In this document: in pieces, positions 37,468 to 46,670 of the stretch | Layout: every line of letters starts with the position of its first letter | How positions within the stretch are numbered: the stretch's first letter is position 1 | DNA from: an uncultured Apibacter sp. | Lineage (GTDB): Bacteria; Bacteroidota; Bacteroidia; Flavobacteriales; Weeksellaceae | Direction: 5' to 3' | DNA: 64,000 nucleotides | NCBI GenBank assembly: GCA_945280365.1 | Contig: CALYQD010000002.1 | Coordinates: 266,444-330,443, forward strand | Translations under genes and position numbers: made by a program | The notes under the pieces: generated by a model | Database searches by the model: none | The model's input: only the letters and a program-made list of their open reading frames with translations | What the model was told of the DNA's origin: nothing

Positions 37468-37500
37468 AATTGCCTTAATTGTATTAAGGCAATTTTTTTA
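37468..37500 (+). terminator. Terminator after proS
   Basis: Perfect 12-base arms AATTGCCTTAAT and ATTAAGGCAATT around a 3-base loop, ending in a run of seven Ts. Confidence 0.85.
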
Positions 37501-37542
37501 AGAATAATTGACTAAAAAATATTACATAAAACACAATAAATT

Positions 37543-38787
37543 TTGAATTCATTTTTATATACACTCGGAATTTACCTTTTAGGTATAGGCATGAAAATTG
37601 CTTCTTTTTTCCATCCTAAAGCTAAACTTTGGATACGAGGAAGAAAAGGAGTCTTCCAGAAAATAGAAAGAGAAATTTCTCACAATGACCTTGTTATTTG
37701 GATGCATGTGTCTTCTTTGGGTGAATATGAACAGGGACTTCCCCTACTTATTGCTTTAAGAAAAAAATTTCCTGAATATAAGTTAGCGGTTAGCTTTTTT
37801 TCCCCTTCCGGGTATGAAGTAGTTAAAAATAAATGCTTTGCAGATTTTTTGTTTTATTTACCTTTGGATACACCTTCTCAAGCAAAAAAATTAATTGAAC
37901 TTTTACACCCTTCTTACACAATTTTTGTAAAATATGATTTCTGGTATAATGTATTACAAGCTCTTATTAGTAAAAACATACCGACTATATTTATATCCAG
38001 TGTATTCCGTCCAGATCAAGTATATTTTAAGCCTAGAGGAAAATGGTTTGTTTCAATATTAAAAAAAGTTACGCATTTTTTTGTTCAGGACAATAACTCA
38101 AAGACATTATTAAATTCTATTGACATTCAGCAGGTAACCATATCAGGAGATACGCGTTTTGACAGAGTTAAAATGCTTCTTAAACAAAACAATTATTTAG
38201 ATTGGCTTTCTATTTTTAAAGAAAATAGTACTTTAATAGTTGCCGGAAGTACGTGGAAAGAAGATGATGAACTTTTAAAAAACTTTATTAATTCAACTTT
38301 CTTCACTAATTGCAAAATACTTATCGCGCCTCATAATATGAATGTTGATTACTTTCAAAGATTAAGAGCTGAATTTATACCAAAGACGCTGTTATTTTCG
38401 GAAATCAAAGATAAAAATCCAGCGGATTATCAAATCTTAATTTTGGATACCGTTGGAATACTAACAAAAGTTTACTCATATGCAGATATTTCTTATGTAG
38501 GCGGTGGTTTTGGAAAGGAGGGGGTTCATAATGTATTGGAACCTGCTATTTTTGCTTCTCCCGTTATTTACGGTCCTATTTATGATAAATTTATTGAGGC
38601 GGTTGAATTGCTTCAATATGGTGGAGCAGTAATTATACATAATCAAAATAAGTTTAATGAAATTTTGGTTGAACTGCTGGCCAATAAAGAAAAAAGAATA
38701 ATTATTGGTGAGAAGGCAAAGGAATATGTTATAAGCAAGCCTGATTCTGTACAACTTACTCTTGATTATTTTGACAAGATTCAATAA
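37543..38787 (+). CDS. waaA: 3-deoxy-D-manno-octulosonic acid transferase
   Basis: Adds Kdo to lipid A precursor in lipopolysaccharide synthesis. A 414-residue GT-B glycosyltransferase with an N-terminal membrane anchor, the acceptor-side motif SSLGEYEQGLPL and, in the donor half, VAGSTWKEDDE, APHNMN and YVGGGFGKEGVHNVLEPAIF. The start is TTG at 37543: an in-frame stop lies two codons upstream and the first ATG (codon 17) would remove the conserved YTLGIYLLGIGMKIASFF anchor. It begins 43 bases after the proS terminator. Confidence 0.93.
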   Translation: MNSFLYTLGIYLLGIGMKIASFFHPKAKLWIRGRKGVFQKIEREISHNDLVIWMHVSSLGEYEQGLPLLIALRKKFPEYKLAVSFFSPSGYEVVKNKCFADFLFYLPLDTPSQAKKLIELLHPSYTIFVKYDFWYNVLQALISKNIPTIFISSVFRPDQVYFKPRGKWFVSILKKVTHFFVQDNNSKTLLNSIDIQQVTISGDTRFDRVKMLLKQNNYLDWLSIFKENSTLIVAGSTWKEDDELLKNFINSTFFTNCKILIAPHNMNVDYFQRLRAEFIPKTLLFSEIKDKNPADYQILILDTVGILTKVYSYADISYVGGGFGKEGVHNVLEPAIFASPVIYGPIYDKFIEAVELLQYGGAVIIHNQNKFNEILVELLANKEKRIIIGEKAKEYVISKPDSVQLTLDYFDKIQ

Positions 38788-38895
38788 TTCTATAAAGCCA
38801 ATTATGGATATATAGTTTTTTAAATAGATAAATTTAGAGCAAATATAAACCTCTGCTCTTACGTAGTTTGATATTTAATTTATAATGTAAAAAAT

Positions 38896-39591
38896 CTAAC
38901 TATTATAAAGATAATAACTTGAGGCTATAAAAATTCCAGCCGTTTCTGTTCGTAAGCGATTTTCACCCAAACTTACTCCGATAGAGCCCATTGAATAAAG
39001 TTCTTCTACTTCCTTTTTAGAAAAATCACCTTCGGGACCTACTAAAAGAGTTATTTCTTTTTCTTTCTCTAAGACTTCTTTTAGTGAAATTTTATTATAT
39101 TCTTTGTAACAATGTGTTAGGAATAATTTTGTTTGAGAAGATTGTATAAAGTTTTTAATAGAAGTTAGTGGAAATACTTCAGGAAAAATTGTTCTTAGGG
39201 ATTGTTTACATGCGGTTTCTACCTGCTTTTTAATTTTATCAATATTTAAAATTTTCCTTTCTGAATTAGCACACAATAAAGGAGTAATTTTGGAAATTCC
39301 TAGTTCTACGGCTTTTTCTATAAAAAATTCAAATCTGTCTAAATTTTTAGTGGGAGCTATGGCAATATGCAATCCATTATGAAATGAAAGAGAGGTGGAA
39401 TATGTTTTTATAATTTCTACCTTAACTCTTTTTCCCAATATTCGTAAGTTTCCCTTTAAAAGCGCCCCCCTTCCATCTGTAACATAAATTTCATCTCCCT
39501 CTCTCATTCTTAGCACTTTAATAATATGGTGTTCTTCCTCTTCCCGAAGTTGTACTTCGTTTTGATTTATTTCTCCGATAAATAATCTCAT
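38896..39591 (-). CDS. rsmE: 16S rRNA (uracil1498-N3)-methyltransferase
   Basis: A 231-residue SPOUT methyltransferase with a small N-terminal PUA-like domain (MRLFIGEINQNEVQLREEEEHHIIKVLRM) and the knotted C-terminal SAM site (LLVGPEGDFSKKEVEEL, VSLGENRLRTETAGI). It methylates U1498 of 16S rRNA. A TAACTTTG box is 21 bases before the ATG. Confidence 0.95.
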   Translation of the reverse strand: MRLFIGEINQNEVQLREEEEHHIIKVLRMREGDEIYVTDGRGALLKGNLRILGKRVKVEIIKTYSTSLSFHNGLHIAIAPTKNLDRFEFFIEKAVELGISKITPLLCANSERKILNIDKIKKQVETACKQSLRTIFPEVFPLTSIKNFIQSSQTKLFLTHCYKEYNKISLKEVLEKEKEITLLVGPEGDFSKKEVEELYSMGSIGVSLGENRLRTETAGIFIASSYYLYNS

Positions 39592-39611
39592 GCAATGTGG
39601 CTTTTATAAAA

Positions 39612-39619
39612 CAAAGTTA
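39612..39619 (-). promoter_or_regulatory. Bacteroidota -7 box for rsmE
   Basis: TAACTTTG on the minus strand, a perfect match, 21 bases before the rsmE ATG. Confidence 0.6.
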
Positions 39620-39753
39620 TCTATTTATAATTGAAATTAAAGTCTTGTGTGGATTGATCGAAAATTTTTAATGTATTTTTAACGGATAAAGGAAAACTTA
39701 TTTTATGGATTATTAATACTATTGATTAAATCTATAACTCAACTGATAGTATT

Positions 39754-39779
39754 AAAAAGAGAGACATAGTATGCCTCTC
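39754..39779 (-). terminator. Terminator after the sufT-like gene
   Basis: On the minus strand GAGAGGCATA pairs with TATGTCTCTC (one G·U) and is followed by five Ts. It separates the brx–sufT operon from rsmE on the same strand. Confidence 0.7.
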
Positions 39780-39824
39780 CTTCTTCTCTATATGAGATTA
39801 AATAAATTTTAACTTTCTATGTTG

Positions 39825-40151
39825 TTATAAAAGGCCTAGGTCAAATTTAGCTTCTTCACTCATCATATCTTTATCCCAGGTAGGCTCAAAAGTAATTTTT
39901 ACATTTACTTCTTTCACCTCATCTATAGCACTTATTTTTTCTTCTACTTCCATAGGAAGTGTTTCAGCTACCGGACAATTGGGAGTTGTTAAAGTCATCA
40001 ATATTTCTACATCTCCTTCGGTGCTTATTTGTATATCATAGATCAGGCCTAATTCATAAACATCAACCGGAATTTCTGGATCGTAAACGGTTTTTAATTT
40101 CTCAACGATCTTTTCAGATAACGATTGAATTTGTTCTTCTTTTAATGACAT
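39825..40151 (-). CDS. MIP18/DUF59-family Fe–S assembly protein, SufT-like
   Basis: A 108-residue protein of the MIP18 (DUF59) family, with DPEIPVDVYELGLIYDI and LTTPNCPVAETLP, the conserved cysteine included. Relatives (SufT, PaaD, human MIP18) help mature iron–sulphur proteins. It begins one base after the bacilliredoxin gene stop, so the two are coupled. The window has many Fe–S clients (CcoG, LipA, ferredoxin), but no suf genes. Confidence 0.87.
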   Translation of the reverse strand: MSLKEEQIQSLSEKIVEKLKTVYDPEIPVDVYELGLIYDIQISTEGDVEILMTLTTPNCPVAETLPMEVEEKISAIDEVKEVNVKITFEPTWDKDMMSEEAKFDLGLL

Positions 40152-40152
40152 G

Positions 40153-40566
40153 TTAACAAAATTCTGCGTAGGCTTGTTTTAAATTTTCAGCAATCAATTC
40201 CGGCGAATGACCTTCAATATGATGTCTTTCTAGGAAATGAACCAATTCTCCATCTTTAAACAAAGCTATAGAAGGTGATGACGGGGGGAACGGAGCCAAA
40301 TGTTCTCTAGCTGTTTTTACAGCCTCCACATCAAATCCTGCAAATGCTGTTGTTAAATGATCGGGTTTTTTCCCCTCTCCCTCTATTGATAATAATACTC
40401 CAGGACGTGCTCCTCCTGCCGCGCATCCACAAACCGAATTAATAATCAATAGAGTGGTACCTGGTTGTTTTAATGCATCTAATACTTTTTCTGATGTATT
40501 TAAATCTTCAAAACCATTATTTGTTAATTGCGCTTTCATTGGCGCTACCATTTCCTCTGGATACAT
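40153..40566 (-). CDS. BrxA/BrxB-family bacilliredoxin-like protein
   Basis: A 137-residue thioredoxin-fold protein of the YphP/YqiW family with the CGC active-site motif (VCGCAAGGARPG). In Firmicutes these remove bacillithiol from oxidised proteins; whether this organism makes bacillithiol cannot be seen here. It is the first gene of a pair with the sufT-like gene and has a TATTTTTG box 28 bases upstream, divergent from rnpA. Confidence 0.88.
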   Translation of the reverse strand: MYPEEMVAPMKAQLTNNGFEDLNTSEKVLDALKQPGTTLLIINSVCGCAAGGARPGVLLSIEGEGKKPDHLTTAFAGFDVEAVKTAREHLAPFPPSSPSIALFKDGELVHFLERHHIEGHSPELIAENLKQAYAEFC

Positions 40567-40593
40567 ATATTTTGTTTACTATTTATTTTTATG

Positions 40594-40601
40594 CAAAAAT
40601 A
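40594..40601 (-). promoter_or_regulatory. Bacteroidota -7 box for the bacilliredoxin operon
   Basis: TATTTTTG on the minus strand, 28 bases before the ATG. Confidence 0.5.
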
Positions 40602-40630
40602 ATTAATGTTTATGATTATTACAAATGCCC

Positions 40631-40638
40631 TATCTTTG
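40631..40638 (+). promoter_or_regulatory. Bacteroidota -7 box for rnpA
   Basis: TATCTTTG on the plus strand, 87 bases before the rnpA ATG, giving a leader of about 80 bases. Confidence 0.45.
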
Positions 40639-40724
40639 GCAGAGGAATTCTTAAAATTTTACTTATATCAAAACTGTCATTAATGTTTATGTTATTTATT
40701 AGCATTAATGCGGAATATGTTTAT

Positions 40725-41087
40725 ATGAATCAAAAATATTCAAAAGAAGAACATTTAAAAGGCTACAAACTTATTAAGCATTTGTTTGAAAAAGGAAATT
40801 GGTATAATAAATATCCTTTAAGAATCATTTCTTGTGATTCTCCTGAATCCATACGATTACATAAAGTAGGTGTGTCAGTATCTAAAAAATGTTTTAAGCA
40901 TGCTGTGGACAGGAATAGAATTAAGAGGCTGTTACGTGAATGCTATCGGTTGAACAAATTAGAATTATATAATACTTTTCCTACCCCACATTTATTCATG
41001 ATAATCTTTTATGGCAAAGAAATCCCTACCTATAAAATTTTAAGTAAAAGCTATTTGCGTTTACTTGAAAAAATAAAATCTTCTTAA
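40725..41087 (+). CDS. rnpA: Ribonuclease P protein component
   Basis: The protein partner of the catalytic RNA that trims tRNA 5' ends. A 120-residue basic protein with KVGVSVSKKCFKHAVDRNRIKRLLRECYR, the RNR motif of RnpA. The frame is open far upstream to 40473, across the divergent gene, but the ATG at 40725 gives family length. rpmH, its usual neighbour, is absent here. yidD, often beside rnpA in other phyla, is 12 kb away. Confidence 0.93.
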   Translation: MNQKYSKEEHLKGYKLIKHLFEKGNWYNKYPLRIISCDSPESIRLHKVGVSVSKKCFKHAVDRNRIKRLLRECYRLNKLELYNTFPTPHLFMIIFYGKEIPTYKILSKSYLRLLEKIKSS

Positions 41088-41091
41088 TTAT

Positions 41092-41286
41092 TTATTTGGA
41101 TTGTACTAATTTCTTTAAACCTTTCACTATAAATATTAGCAGTATACCGAATATTGCTAATATAGAGCAATAGAAATATTTATCATTAGGATCAGTTGTT
41201 AATTCATAACTATAATTAATTTGCGTTGCATTAAAAACGATTATCAGTATAAAAGCAATAAGAGTTATATTTAAAAAATATTTCAT
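41092..41286 (-). CDS. Small two-span membrane protein, unknown
   Basis: A 64-residue protein with two hydrophobic segments (about residues 3–20 and 40–57) and a Lys-rich end (KGLKKLVQSK). I do not recognise the family. A TATATTTG box 14 bases before its ATG supports a real gene. It is convergent with rnpA, four bases apart, and follows marC on the same strand. Confidence 0.6.
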   Translation of the reverse strand: MKYFLNITLIAFILIIVFNATQINYSYELTTDPNDKYFYCSILAIFGILLIFIVKGLKKLVQSK

Positions 41287-41299
41287 CTTTAAATTTTTA

Positions 41300-41307
41300 C
41301 AAATATA
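41300..41307 (-). promoter_or_regulatory. Bacteroidota -7 box for the small membrane protein gene
   Basis: TATATTTG on the minus strand, 14 bases before the ATG at 41286. Confidence 0.5.
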
Positions 41308-41327
41308 CTAAATATGTTTTTTGTTTT

Positions 41328-41921
41328 TTATTGAGATACTTTTTCCAATAATGATGTTATATTTGCGGTAAATAGTTTAATGGAAATCGCTAGTAAAATT
41401 ATCCCAAAAACTTTTTTCATTACTGAAATAACACCTTTTCCCAAGATCTGCTCTAGTTTTCCGGCATATTTTAAAACTAAGTAAACTACAACCATATTAA
41501 GGAGAATAGCAACAATGATATTTTCTGTATGATATTCTGCCTTTAACGCCAAGACGGCAGTTAATGCTCCGGCACCAGCAATTAAAGGAAATGCTAAAGG
41601 TACTATAGAAGCGGACTGTGGTTCATCGATCTTATTTATTTCAATACCAAGAATCATTTCTAAGGCTATCACAAAGAGAACCATTGCCCCGGCAACAGCA
41701 AAAGAATATACGTCTATTCCTATAAGCTTAAGTAATTTATCTCCTACAAACAAAAAAGAAATCATGATAGTACAAGCTACCAACGTTGTTTTTTTTGCTT
41801 GTAAATATCCTACCTTACTTTTTATGCTAACTATAATAGGGACACTACCAAAAATATCAATTATGGCAAACAAAACCATAAAACAACTTGCTATTTCCTG
41901 AATAGAAAAATGTACCGGCAT
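41328..41921 (-). CDS. MarC-family integral membrane protein
   Basis: A 197-residue inner-membrane protein with about six helices and the MarC start FMVLFAIIDIFGSVPIIVSI, plus SIVPLAFPLIAGAGALT. The family was once tied to antibiotic resistance, which was later withdrawn; the function is unknown. The frame reaches a TTG at 41954, but the ATG at 41921 gives the usual start. It follows batD by about 40 bases and may be read through from the bat operon. Confidence 0.87.
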   Translation of the reverse strand: MPVHFSIQEIASCFMVLFAIIDIFGSVPIIVSIKSKVGYLQAKKTTLVACTIMISFLFVGDKLLKLIGIDVYSFAVAGAMVLFVIALEMILGIEINKIDEPQSASIVPLAFPLIAGAGALTAVLALKAEYHTENIIVAILLNMVVVYLVLKYAGKLEQILGKGVISVMKKVFGIILLAISIKLFTANITSLLEKVSQ

Positions 41922-41963
41922 ATTTAAAATTTTAATTATAAAGAAATTTCTCAATAATCTTTT

Positions 41964-43805
41964 TTAAAAGTTTTTTAGATTTAAATCAGTATTTATTTTT
42001 TTAATTAAGTCTTTAGTTTTTGAATACACTGATAATAAGGATTCCTGCTCGGTTACACTTGAATACCGTTCGATTTGTGACTTTAACAGCAAATTCTTCC
42101 ATTCTTCAGATAATTCATCCCCTAACTTATCTGCTAGCTCTTCTTCTAAATCAACTGAAGTCACATAACTTTCCTTTTCATTACGTAAACGTTGTTGGGC
42201 TACTTCTATTAATATCTTTTCTAATAGAATATAAAATTCTTTTTTATCTGTTCCTTCTTGTGCTAAGTGATTCAATTCCGATAATTCGGATTTGTAATCG
42301 TTGGGAACTGAATTAATATAAGGTTTTCTACTAAATGTAAATTTATTTTCTTTAGTTAAAGTAGGATTTAGTATTTTTTTAGATTCTTCTTTTTTAGATT
42401 TATTTTTCTTTATATATATAAATAAAATAATTGCAAGTCCTATAATAATTACAAAAATTAAAACTAACGGTAAGAGAATTAATACTTTTTCAACACTATT
42501 ATTTTTCATCTTGAATGCTTCTTCGACCTTCTTTCTAATAGTGAATTTAGGTTCATGATGGATAGCTATTCCTGAGTCTGAATCTTTACTTGAAACATTG
42601 TATGAATCTTCATCATTCTTAATTAATGAGTTAGATAACACATTTATTGAAATTGGTTCTACAGATAACTGTTTGTATTTTTGTTCTTTTGGATCGAAAT
42701 AGCTAATAGTCTCAACATTGACATTATATTTTCCAACTTTTTGAGGAACTAATATCGTGGAAGTATTTAATTTTCCTCTTATCCCATCAGAAGTATTCTC
42801 AGATTCCAATTTACTTTTTGGAGTATATTTTTCTATATCCTCTGATACATTTAAGTTTGGGGATTTAAGAAGACTAATATTACCTTTTCCATTAATTTCA
42901 ACATTTACAGTAACTGCTTCCTCTGTTTGCAATTCTTTTTTATTAGCAGAAGCCTGCATATAAAACTGTCCTACAAGCCCATAAAAGTTTTCCGGAGAAT
43001 CTTCAGGAAGTTTTTTAACTTGTAAAGAAACTGGAGCTGATTTTATATTTAAATCATGTTCATTAAAAAAACCATCCGGAATCGTTAATGTCAAGATAAA
43101 TGGATTGATAATAATTGTTCCTGATTGGGTTGGAAACATAATATAAGATCCTATTACTTTCGAAAAATATATATCTCCGTTAATTATTTCTTGCTCAACA
43201 ACGTTGTTTCTTTCTTTAACGTGTTGCACGAAAACTCCCTGACAATCAGGCATAGTCAGGTTAGTCATACTATTTAATAACTCTATTCTACGGGTATAAA
43301 ATTTTAAATTTGTTACAATGCCTTCATTTTGGTAAGGACTTTTTTCAGAAACCTTTAATTTTAGAAAAAATTCTCCCATTTTGGAATTGAATGCTGTATC
43401 CTCTTCAGGACTATTAGGCTCTCCCGAAACAGTAATTATTAAAGGTTTTGTTTCATATTTTTTATAATTAACCGAAACTTGCGCAGCATCTATCCGAATG
43501 CTTCCTTTCTTTACAGCTCTTAATATAACTTCAACGCCATATTCAATAACATTGTTCCCTTCGCTATCATAGCTCTGATTTTGAATTACTTGCCTACCTA
43601 TTACTTGTGTATTTGAAAATGAAGGTAATTTAATTCTACCAAGATTCTTAATTTCTTCATTTTTTATGGAAAGTAAAAATTGTATACGTACAGGCTCATT
43701 AATTCCTACTTGATTTTTTTGTGGTATGGCATGAAAAGATACTTGAGCTTTTGCCCATATCGTTCCTAAAATGATAAGTAAAAAAATTATAAAAAATTTT
43801 CTCAT
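41964..43805 (-). CDS. batD: BatD, aerotolerance operon protein
   Basis: A 613-residue exported protein with a signal peptide (cut near AKAQ), several beta-sandwich domains of the BatD type, a late membrane helix (VLILLPLVLIFVIIIGLAIIL) and a cytoplasmic tail. Bat proteins were linked to oxygen tolerance in Bacteroides and Leptospira, but the mechanism is unknown. The ATG at 43805 overlaps the batC stop by one base (TGATG); an upstream TTG in the same frame is less likely. Last Bat gene of the operon. Confidence 0.88.
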   Translation of the reverse strand: MRKFFIIFLLIILGTIWAKAQVSFHAIPQKNQVGINEPVRIQFLLSIKNEEIKNLGRIKLPSFSNTQVIGRQVIQNQSYDSEGNNVIEYGVEVILRAVKKGSIRIDAAQVSVNYKKYETKPLIITVSGEPNSPEEDTAFNSKMGEFFLKLKVSEKSPYQNEGIVTNLKFYTRRIELLNSMTNLTMPDCQGVFVQHVKERNNVVEQEIINGDIYFSKVIGSYIMFPTQSGTIIINPFILTLTIPDGFFNEHDLNIKSAPVSLQVKKLPEDSPENFYGLVGQFYMQASANKKELQTEEAVTVNVEINGKGNISLLKSPNLNVSEDIEKYTPKSKLESENTSDGIRGKLNTSTILVPQKVGKYNVNVETISYFDPKEQKYKQLSVEPISINVLSNSLIKNDEDSYNVSSKDSDSGIAIHHEPKFTIRKKVEEAFKMKNNSVEKVLILLPLVLIFVIIIGLAIILFIYIKKNKSKKEESKKILNPTLTKENKFTFSRKPYINSVPNDYKSELSELNHLAQEGTDKKEFYILLEKILIEVAQQRLRNEKESYVTSVDLEEELADKLGDELSEEWKNLLLKSQIERYSSVTEQESLLSVYSKTKDLIKKINTDLNLKNF

Positions 43806-44626
43806 CACCAATCTTTATTTGATTGTCCTTTTGAGCGAACAGTCCGTTTGTTTATAATTTTTTGATGTGCTCTTTTTTCTTGTTCTTCCATTGCTTTTAA
43901 AATATTTTCATAGTAAGATTTCTGATACACATCTGATTGACTAGATTTATTACTAGTATGAGATTGTTTCTCTTGGTTCTTTATTGATTTATTTCCATTT
44001 CGGTCAGCATCCTCATTTTTTTTGGTCTCATTACTTGAAGCATCTGTCTTTCCTTGTTCGTCATTTTTATTATCTGGCTCAGCTTGATTATTTTTATCTT
44101 TCTTTAAATCATCCTTTTTATTTCCGTTATTTTGCTCCTGCTCGCTATTATTTTTTTTATTTTGCTCTTCTTGTTTTTGTTGTTTTTCTTCTATTTTTTG
44201 TTTTGAGAGGGTATAATTATACCTGGCGTTTTCATCGTTTGGATTTAATTTCAAAGCGCTTTTAAATGATTCAGCAGCTTTTTCATACAATCTTTTTTGA
44301 AAATAAGCATCTCCCATATTAAAATAAGCATTAGCTTTTTCAGTATTATCAGTTGCAAATGATAAAGATTTCTCATACTGGAGTAATGCATCATCATATT
44401 TTTTCAATTTATACATAGCATTTCCTAAATTGAAATTAGATTTAAACGAACCTTCTCCTTCTTGTATTGATCTTAAATAGTTAGCTGCTGCATCTTGATA
44501 AGATTCAGTCGTATAAGCCTTATCTCCTTCCAATAAATATTTTCTTGCAGCTCCTGTTTGAGCTTGAAAAATATTTATTAGTAAGATAAAAATGAGTGCC
44601 CAATATTTTTTTTTACTATACACCAT
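43805..44626 (-). CDS. batC: BatC, TPR protein
   Basis: A 273-residue protein with signal peptide (cut near FQAQ), about three TPR repeats (residues ~25–145: NLGNAMYKLKKYDDALLQYEKSL, YFNMGDAYFQKRLYEKAAESF) and a long Lys/Asn/Glu/Asp-rich disordered stretch. TPRs suggest it scaffolds the BatA/BatB proteins in the periplasm. It sits between batB (16 bases upstream) and batD (overlap). Confidence 0.9.
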   Translation of the reverse strand: MVYSKKKYWALIFILLINIFQAQTGAARKYLLEGDKAYTTESYQDAAANYLRSIQEGEGSFKSNFNLGNAMYKLKKYDDALLQYEKSLSFATDNTEKANAYFNMGDAYFQKRLYEKAAESFKSALKLNPNDENARYNYTLSKQKIEEKQQKQEEQNKKNNSEQEQNNGNKKDDLKKDKNNQAEPDNKNDEQGKTDASSNETKKNEDADRNGNKSIKNQEKQSHTSNKSSQSDVYQKSYYENILKAMEEQEKRAHQKIINKRTVRSKGQSNKDW

Positions 44627-44642
44627 AACAAAGATACTAAGA

Positions 44643-45659
44643 TTAAACCATAAAATCTCTCTTATAATTTGTTAAAGAAACAATAAAAATTAGCAAAAGT
44701 GCTCCCCCTATAAAATATTGAAAATATTGTTTTGAATCATAATTAATGCTCATGGATTGGTCGGTTCTATCCAGGGTTGACATGGTTTTAAATAGTCGCG
44801 TAACAACATCTTTGGTATTACGTCCTCCATAAAAATATTGTCCTCCGGTTCCTTTTGCCAATTGTTTCAATGTGCTATCTTGCAACTTAGTTAAAACTAT
44901 ATCTCCATTTTCATCTTTTTTATATTCTGAATACCTGCTCCCTTCGTAAAATAAAGGTATAGGAGCTCCCTGAGAAGTACCTATTCCTACAGAAAATATG
45001 GATATCTTGTTTTTATTTGCTGTATTTATGGCTCTTTTTATTTCTCCTTCATGAGCCTCTCCATCAGATATTAAAAGTATCGCTTTAGATGTGTTTGAAG
45101 TATGTGATAACATATAAGAAGCTTCCAAAACTGCATCTGCTATATTAGTTCCTTGAGTGGTAATAAAGTTAGTACCAAGCTCGTTTAAGTAGAGCTCAGC
45201 AACGCCATAGTCTTTAGATAAGGGCATGATTGGATATGCATTCCCTGCAAAAGCTACAATTCCTACTCGATCCCCTCCTAATATAGATAAAAAATCGGAT
45301 ATAATTTTTTTTGCTTTTTCCATTCTGGATGGAGCTACATCTTCAGCATTCATTGATTTTGAAACATCAATTACGAAAACCAAATCTATTCCCTCGATTT
45401 TAACTTCTTTTTTTTCGGAACCACCAAAAAAATTAGCCAGCCCAAAAACCATCAAAACAAAGGCGCAAATAATGCCGATATTACTTAACGTAAATTTCGA
45501 AAAACCAATAGTTCCGAAAATAATTTTCTGTAACTGCGGTTCAGCAAATTGATTTATTTTAGATCGTTTCCATTTAAGCAGAAATAATAGCCTCCATACC
45601 AAAAAAGGTATGAATAACAATAAATAAAAATATGATATTTTCTCAAACTGCCAATTCAT
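44643..45659 (-). CDS. batB: BatB, von Willebrand factor A protein
   Basis: A 338-residue membrane protein with two N-terminal helices, a VWA domain facing the periplasm with an intact MIDAS (DVSKSMNAED, then TQGTNIA and ISDGEAHEG), and a C-terminal helix (YFIGGALLLIFIVSLTNY). It pairs with BatA, nine bases upstream. Confidence 0.92.
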   Translation of the reverse strand: MNWQFEKISYFYLLLFIPFLVWRLLFLLKWKRSKINQFAEPQLQKIIFGTIGFSKFTLSNIGIICAFVLMVFGLANFFGGSEKKEVKIEGIDLVFVIDVSKSMNAEDVAPSRMEKAKKIISDFLSILGGDRVGIVAFAGNAYPIMPLSKDYGVAELYLNELGTNFITTQGTNIADAVLEASYMLSHTSNTSKAILLISDGEAHEGEIKRAINTANKNKISIFSVGIGTSQGAPIPLFYEGSRYSEYKKDENGDIVLTKLQDSTLKQLAKGTGGQYFYGGRNTKDVVTRLFKTMSTLDRTDQSMSINYDSKQYFQYFIGGALLLIFIVSLTNYKRDFMV

Positions 45660-45668
45660 TATTTCTTT

Positions 45669-46670
45669 TTAATTTATACTTCTAAATACAAAACTTCTTA
45701 AAAATAATTCAATTAATAAAAGTATTAATGCTGGAAAAAGAAACATTCTATACTTTTCTTTATAATTATAATATTTTAAATCATTAATATCAGATTTTTC
45801 TAATTTGTTTATTCTATTATATATATTTTGAAGGCTGCCTGCATCGGTGGCTCTAAAGTATTCTCCCCCTGTTTTTTGTGCAATGTGCTTTAATAAATCT
45901 TCATCAATCTCTACTTTCTGTTTCTCAAAATAAATCTTTCCCGTAAATTGATCTATTTGAGTAGGGAATAATGCATAGCCATTCGTTCCAATTCCGATCG
46001 TATAAACTTTAATTCCTTCATCAGCTGCAATATCGGCAGCAAATGTAGGTTCAACATATCCATCATTATTTACTCCGTCCGTCATTAAAATAACTATTTT
46101 ACTTTTTGCTTTACTTTTTTTGAGATGATTTACCGCTGTTGCTAAACCAACTCCTATAGCAGTCCCCCCTTCTAATGTCTGAGTTTTTAAATTTTCAATT
46201 TGTTGAACTAGAATATTTCTATCTACAGTTAAAGGAACCATGGTTAAGGCCTCCCCGGAATAAGCGATTAAACCAATCCTGTCTATTGGTCTTTCAAAGA
46301 TAAAATTTTGAGCTACTTTTTTAAGTGCCGTGAGCCGATCCGGATTAAGATCTTTTGCTAGCATACTTAATGATACATCTACCGTCAACATTATATCAAT
46401 ACCTTTATCGCTTTCAAGCACTTGAGACTGTCCGACAACTCTGGGTCTTGCTATGGCAAGAATTAATAAGATCATGATAAATAATCTCAACCAAAATAAT
46501 ATAGGTCTAAAAAAAACCTTATTATTATTTTTAGCTTTAAAAGCATAGAGATTAGGTATTGCTACTGCTTTAGGTGCATTTCTTTTCCTATATTTTAAAA
46601 AAATAAATATCGGTATAATTAATAATAAAACTAAAAACCAAGGATATCCAAATTCTATATTATTGTTCAT
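45669..46670 (-). CDS. batA: BatA, von Willebrand factor A protein
   Basis: A 333-residue protein with N-terminal hydrophobic segments (FGYPWFLVLLLIIPIFIFLKY and FWLRLFIMILLILAIARPRVV), a VWA domain with intact MIDAS (DVSLSMLAKD, GGTAIG, LMTDGVNN) and a C-terminal helix (MFLFPALILLLIELFLRSFVF). Paralogue of BatB. It overlaps the preceding membrane-anchored gene by 11 bases. Confidence 0.92.
   Translation of the reverse strand: MNNNIEFGYPWFLVLLLIIPIFIFLKYRKRNAPKAVAIPNLYAFKAKNNNKVFFRPILFWLRLFIMILLILAIARPRVVGQSQVLESDKGIDIMLTVDVSLSMLAKDLNPDRLTALKKVAQNFIFERPIDRIGLIAYSGEALTMVPLTVDRNILVQQIENLKTQTLEGGTAIGVGLATAVNHLKKSKAKSKIVILMTDGVNNDGYVEPTFAADIAADEGIKVYTIGIGTNGYALFPTQIDQFTGKIYFEKQKVEIDEDLLKHIAQKTGGEYFRATDAGSLQNIYNRINKLEKSDINDLKYYNYKEKYRMFLFPALILLLIELFLRSFVFRSIN

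Noticed and set aside
40473..40724. Longer N-terminus for RnpA
   Set aside because: The frame is open but runs across the divergent bacilliredoxin gene and its promoter, and would triple the leader of a 120-residue protein; the predicted residues are not conserved-looking.
44629..44636. TATCTTTG on the minus strand just before batC as an internal promoter
   Set aside because: Transcription would start inside the batC start codon, and the gene sits in a tight operon. Chance occurrence is more likely.
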